Below, in pieces: positions 16,501 through 16,720 of a stretch of DNA of 16,720 nt. Position 1 is the stretch's first letter, and each line of letters starts with the position of its first letter. This stretch comes from Spirogloea muscicola (Eukaryota > Streptophyta > Zygnematophyceae > Spirogloeales > Spirogloeaceae): contig WELB01000077.1 of the NCBI GenBank assembly GCA_009602725.1, positions 108,441-125,160 of the forward strand, written 5' to 3'. A program made the position numbers and the translations under genes. Below the pieces are notes generated by a model. The model was not told where the DNA came from and searched no databases. It was given only the letters and a program-made list of their open reading frames with translations.

Positions 16501-16680
16501 TGCAACAAGGACGTCGTACGAGGCTGGCTTGTACACCGCCACGCCAGCTTCCGGCCCGGCCTGCTCGGCAGCCAGCCGCGCGCCAGAGGCAGCAGCACGA
16601 GCTCTGTGTGCTGGGGGGAGGCGAGTGCGGCGGGAGCGGGGAGGGGAGCGGCGGAGGCCCTGGGTGGGAGCGGGGAGCAA
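13585..16680 (-). CDS. Unidentified multi-exon gene
   Basis: At least eight short blocks on the minus strand read like exons between splice-type borders, and the last two recognised join in phase. Residue content (leucine- and alanine-rich, amphipathic, for example [20 protein letters not shown]) suggests a helical cytosolic or scaffold protein. No catalytic motif, signal peptide or known domain was recognised. The right end of the window is very GC-rich and holds [15 protein letters not shown] in an alanine- and arginine-rich frame, likely the N-terminal exon, so the gene faces the GT92 gene. Its 3' end may extend left of 13585, because the exon there ends in a GC donor. Exon order is inferred and several phases are unresolved. 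Confidence 0.5.
13591..13671 (-). CDS. Minus-strand gene, exon (27 codons, GC donor)
   Basis: The acceptor CTTCAG opens [16 protein letters not shown] and runs to MQFLRRGYK, closed by the GC donor GCAAGC at 13590-13585. It is 81 bases, phase 0 on both sides. The frame reaches TGA three codons later if the intron is not used, so it could instead be the last exon. Confidence 0.55.
13900..14007 (-). CDS. Minus-strand gene, exon (36 codons)
   Basis: The acceptor TTCTAAG opens [20 protein letters not shown] and runs to [10 protein letters not shown], closed by GTCTGT at 13899. It is 108 bases, phase 0, matching the phase of the next exon across a 228-base GT-AG intron. Confidence 0.55.
14192..14346 (-). 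CDS. Minus-strand gene, exon (about 52 codons)
   Basis: The acceptor TTGCTAG opens [20 protein letters not shown], continues [20 protein letters not shown] and ends [11 protein letters not shown] before a good donor GTAAGC (14191-14186). The other two frames contain stops, so the frame choice is clear. No known domain was recognised. Confidence 0.55.
14350..15050 (-). other. Mostly intronic part of the minus-strand gene
   Basis: One open minus-strand frame (14663-14463, containing [20 protein letters not shown]) might hold an exon. A CTTTGCAG acceptor-like site ends near 14474. Otherwise nothing is supported. Confidence 0.3.
15050..15116 (-). CDS. Minus-strand gene, short exon
   Basis: The acceptor AAGGCAG opens [20 protein letters not shown], whose SLAPTLAPT comes from a 12-base direct repeat (GGGGGCAAGTGT on the plus strand, about 15070-15093). 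The donor was not identified. Confidence 0.35.
15195..15371 (-). CDS. Minus-strand gene, longest clear exon
   Basis: After acceptor CTTCTGCAG the frame reads [40 protein letters not shown] and [18 protein letters not shown], with GTATCC at 15194 as donor. The mix of a hydrophobic helix and an acidic loop looks like folded protein, but I do not recognise the family. Confidence 0.5.
15441..15503 (-). CDS. Minus-strand gene, exon (21 codons)
   Basis: The acceptor GTTGCAG opens [20 protein letters not shown] followed by M and GTAGCT. The phase does not fit the next exon as drawn, so the donor may lie further on (the frame stays open). Confidence 0.45.
15656..15775 (-). CDS. Minus-strand gene, exon with helical segment
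   Basis: It reads [20 protein letters not shown] then [20 protein letters not shown], ending at donor GTAGGC (15655-15650). It is amphipathic and alanine-rich. The 5' border is uncertain. Confidence 0.45.
15870..15952 (-). CDS. Minus-strand gene, candidate exon
   Basis: After the acceptor CATCCTCCAG (ends 15953) one frame reads [20 protein letters not shown] followed by A-L. It meets a stop soon after, so an intron must begin near 15872 if this is coding. Confidence 0.35.
15984..16175 (-). CDS. Minus-strand gene, candidate exon
   Basis: The frame holds [20 protein letters not shown] and [20 protein letters not shown] to a TGA. It is open for 63 codons with plausible composition but no family match and no firm borders. 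Confidence 0.3.
   Translation of the reverse strand: MVNRSSETTVSSWGQPFCARLAVAVHHASTEQRPSVCPADLALHDVLARRRAVVEHKCFVITH
16378..16680 (-). CDS. Minus-strand gene, candidate N-terminal exon
   Basis: A GC-rich open frame of 100 codons has many arginines and alanines at the start and then [15 protein letters not shown], which looks like real protein. The rest may read into an intron. The ORF begins ATG or a near-cognate codon close to the window edge, so the true start may lie outside. Confidence 0.35.
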   Translation of the reverse strand: MLPAPTQGLRRSPPRSRRTRLPPAHRARAAASGARLAAEQAGPEAGVAVYKPASYDVLVAGQIAAPAPPYSRRPCGLLASLCQLLLSLPPSSGCCRLPAF

Positions 16681-16720
16681 GAGGCCGGAGCGGGGCGGGA
16701 GGGGGCGGAGAGGGGGGGCG

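Overview
This looks like a repeat-rich stretch of a green-algal (chlorophyte) nuclear genome. The support is a plant-type GT92 glycosyltransferase gene cut into many short exons, several GC-AG introns, a Ty3/Gypsy chromovirus whose primer-binding site matches plant initiator tRNA-Met, and a short TTTAGGG-type telomere-like motif. The class is an inference; no ribosomal or organelle marker is present.

Layout. (1) About 135-3392, plus strand: a multi-exon GT92 (DUF23, galactan-synthase-like) gene. Its conserved blocks can be joined in phase across three GC-AG introns. One in-frame TAA (2735-2737) lies inside a conserved block. (2) 3843-4385, minus strand: copy A of an unnamed repeat-borne coding family. 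(3) 4416-8934: a decayed chromovirus with a 5' LTR (4416-5121), PBS, broken gag, then an inverted middle segment (a second gag piece, RT and protease, all minus strand), then the integrase C-terminus and chromodomain back on the plus strand. Five 40-bp hairpin repeats follow (9041-9220). No matching 3' LTR was found. (4) 9330-12300: a nest of truncated copies (B to G) of the same family as copy A, in both orientations. They share a C-terminal peptide pattern, and three copies share a 3' stem-loop tail. (5) 12340-13560: probable exons of uncertain strand. (6) About 13585-16680, minus strand: a multi-exon gene that I could not identify.

The two host genes converge on the repeat nest. The most unusual content is the repeat family. 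Its copies differ mostly at third codon positions while keeping a peptide pattern H-x-x-A-G-R-A-L-A-A-A-S ... L-x-L-L-T-R-G-Y. They end in a conserved GGCTGG/CCAGCC hairpin plus a tail that also occurs in the chromovirus LTR. I do not recognise the protein. No complete copy is present here, so these pieces look like 5'-truncated LINE-like debris rather than an active system.

Limits: exon borders come from reading phase and splice dinucleotides by eye. Homology calls rest on remembered family motifs, not on searches.
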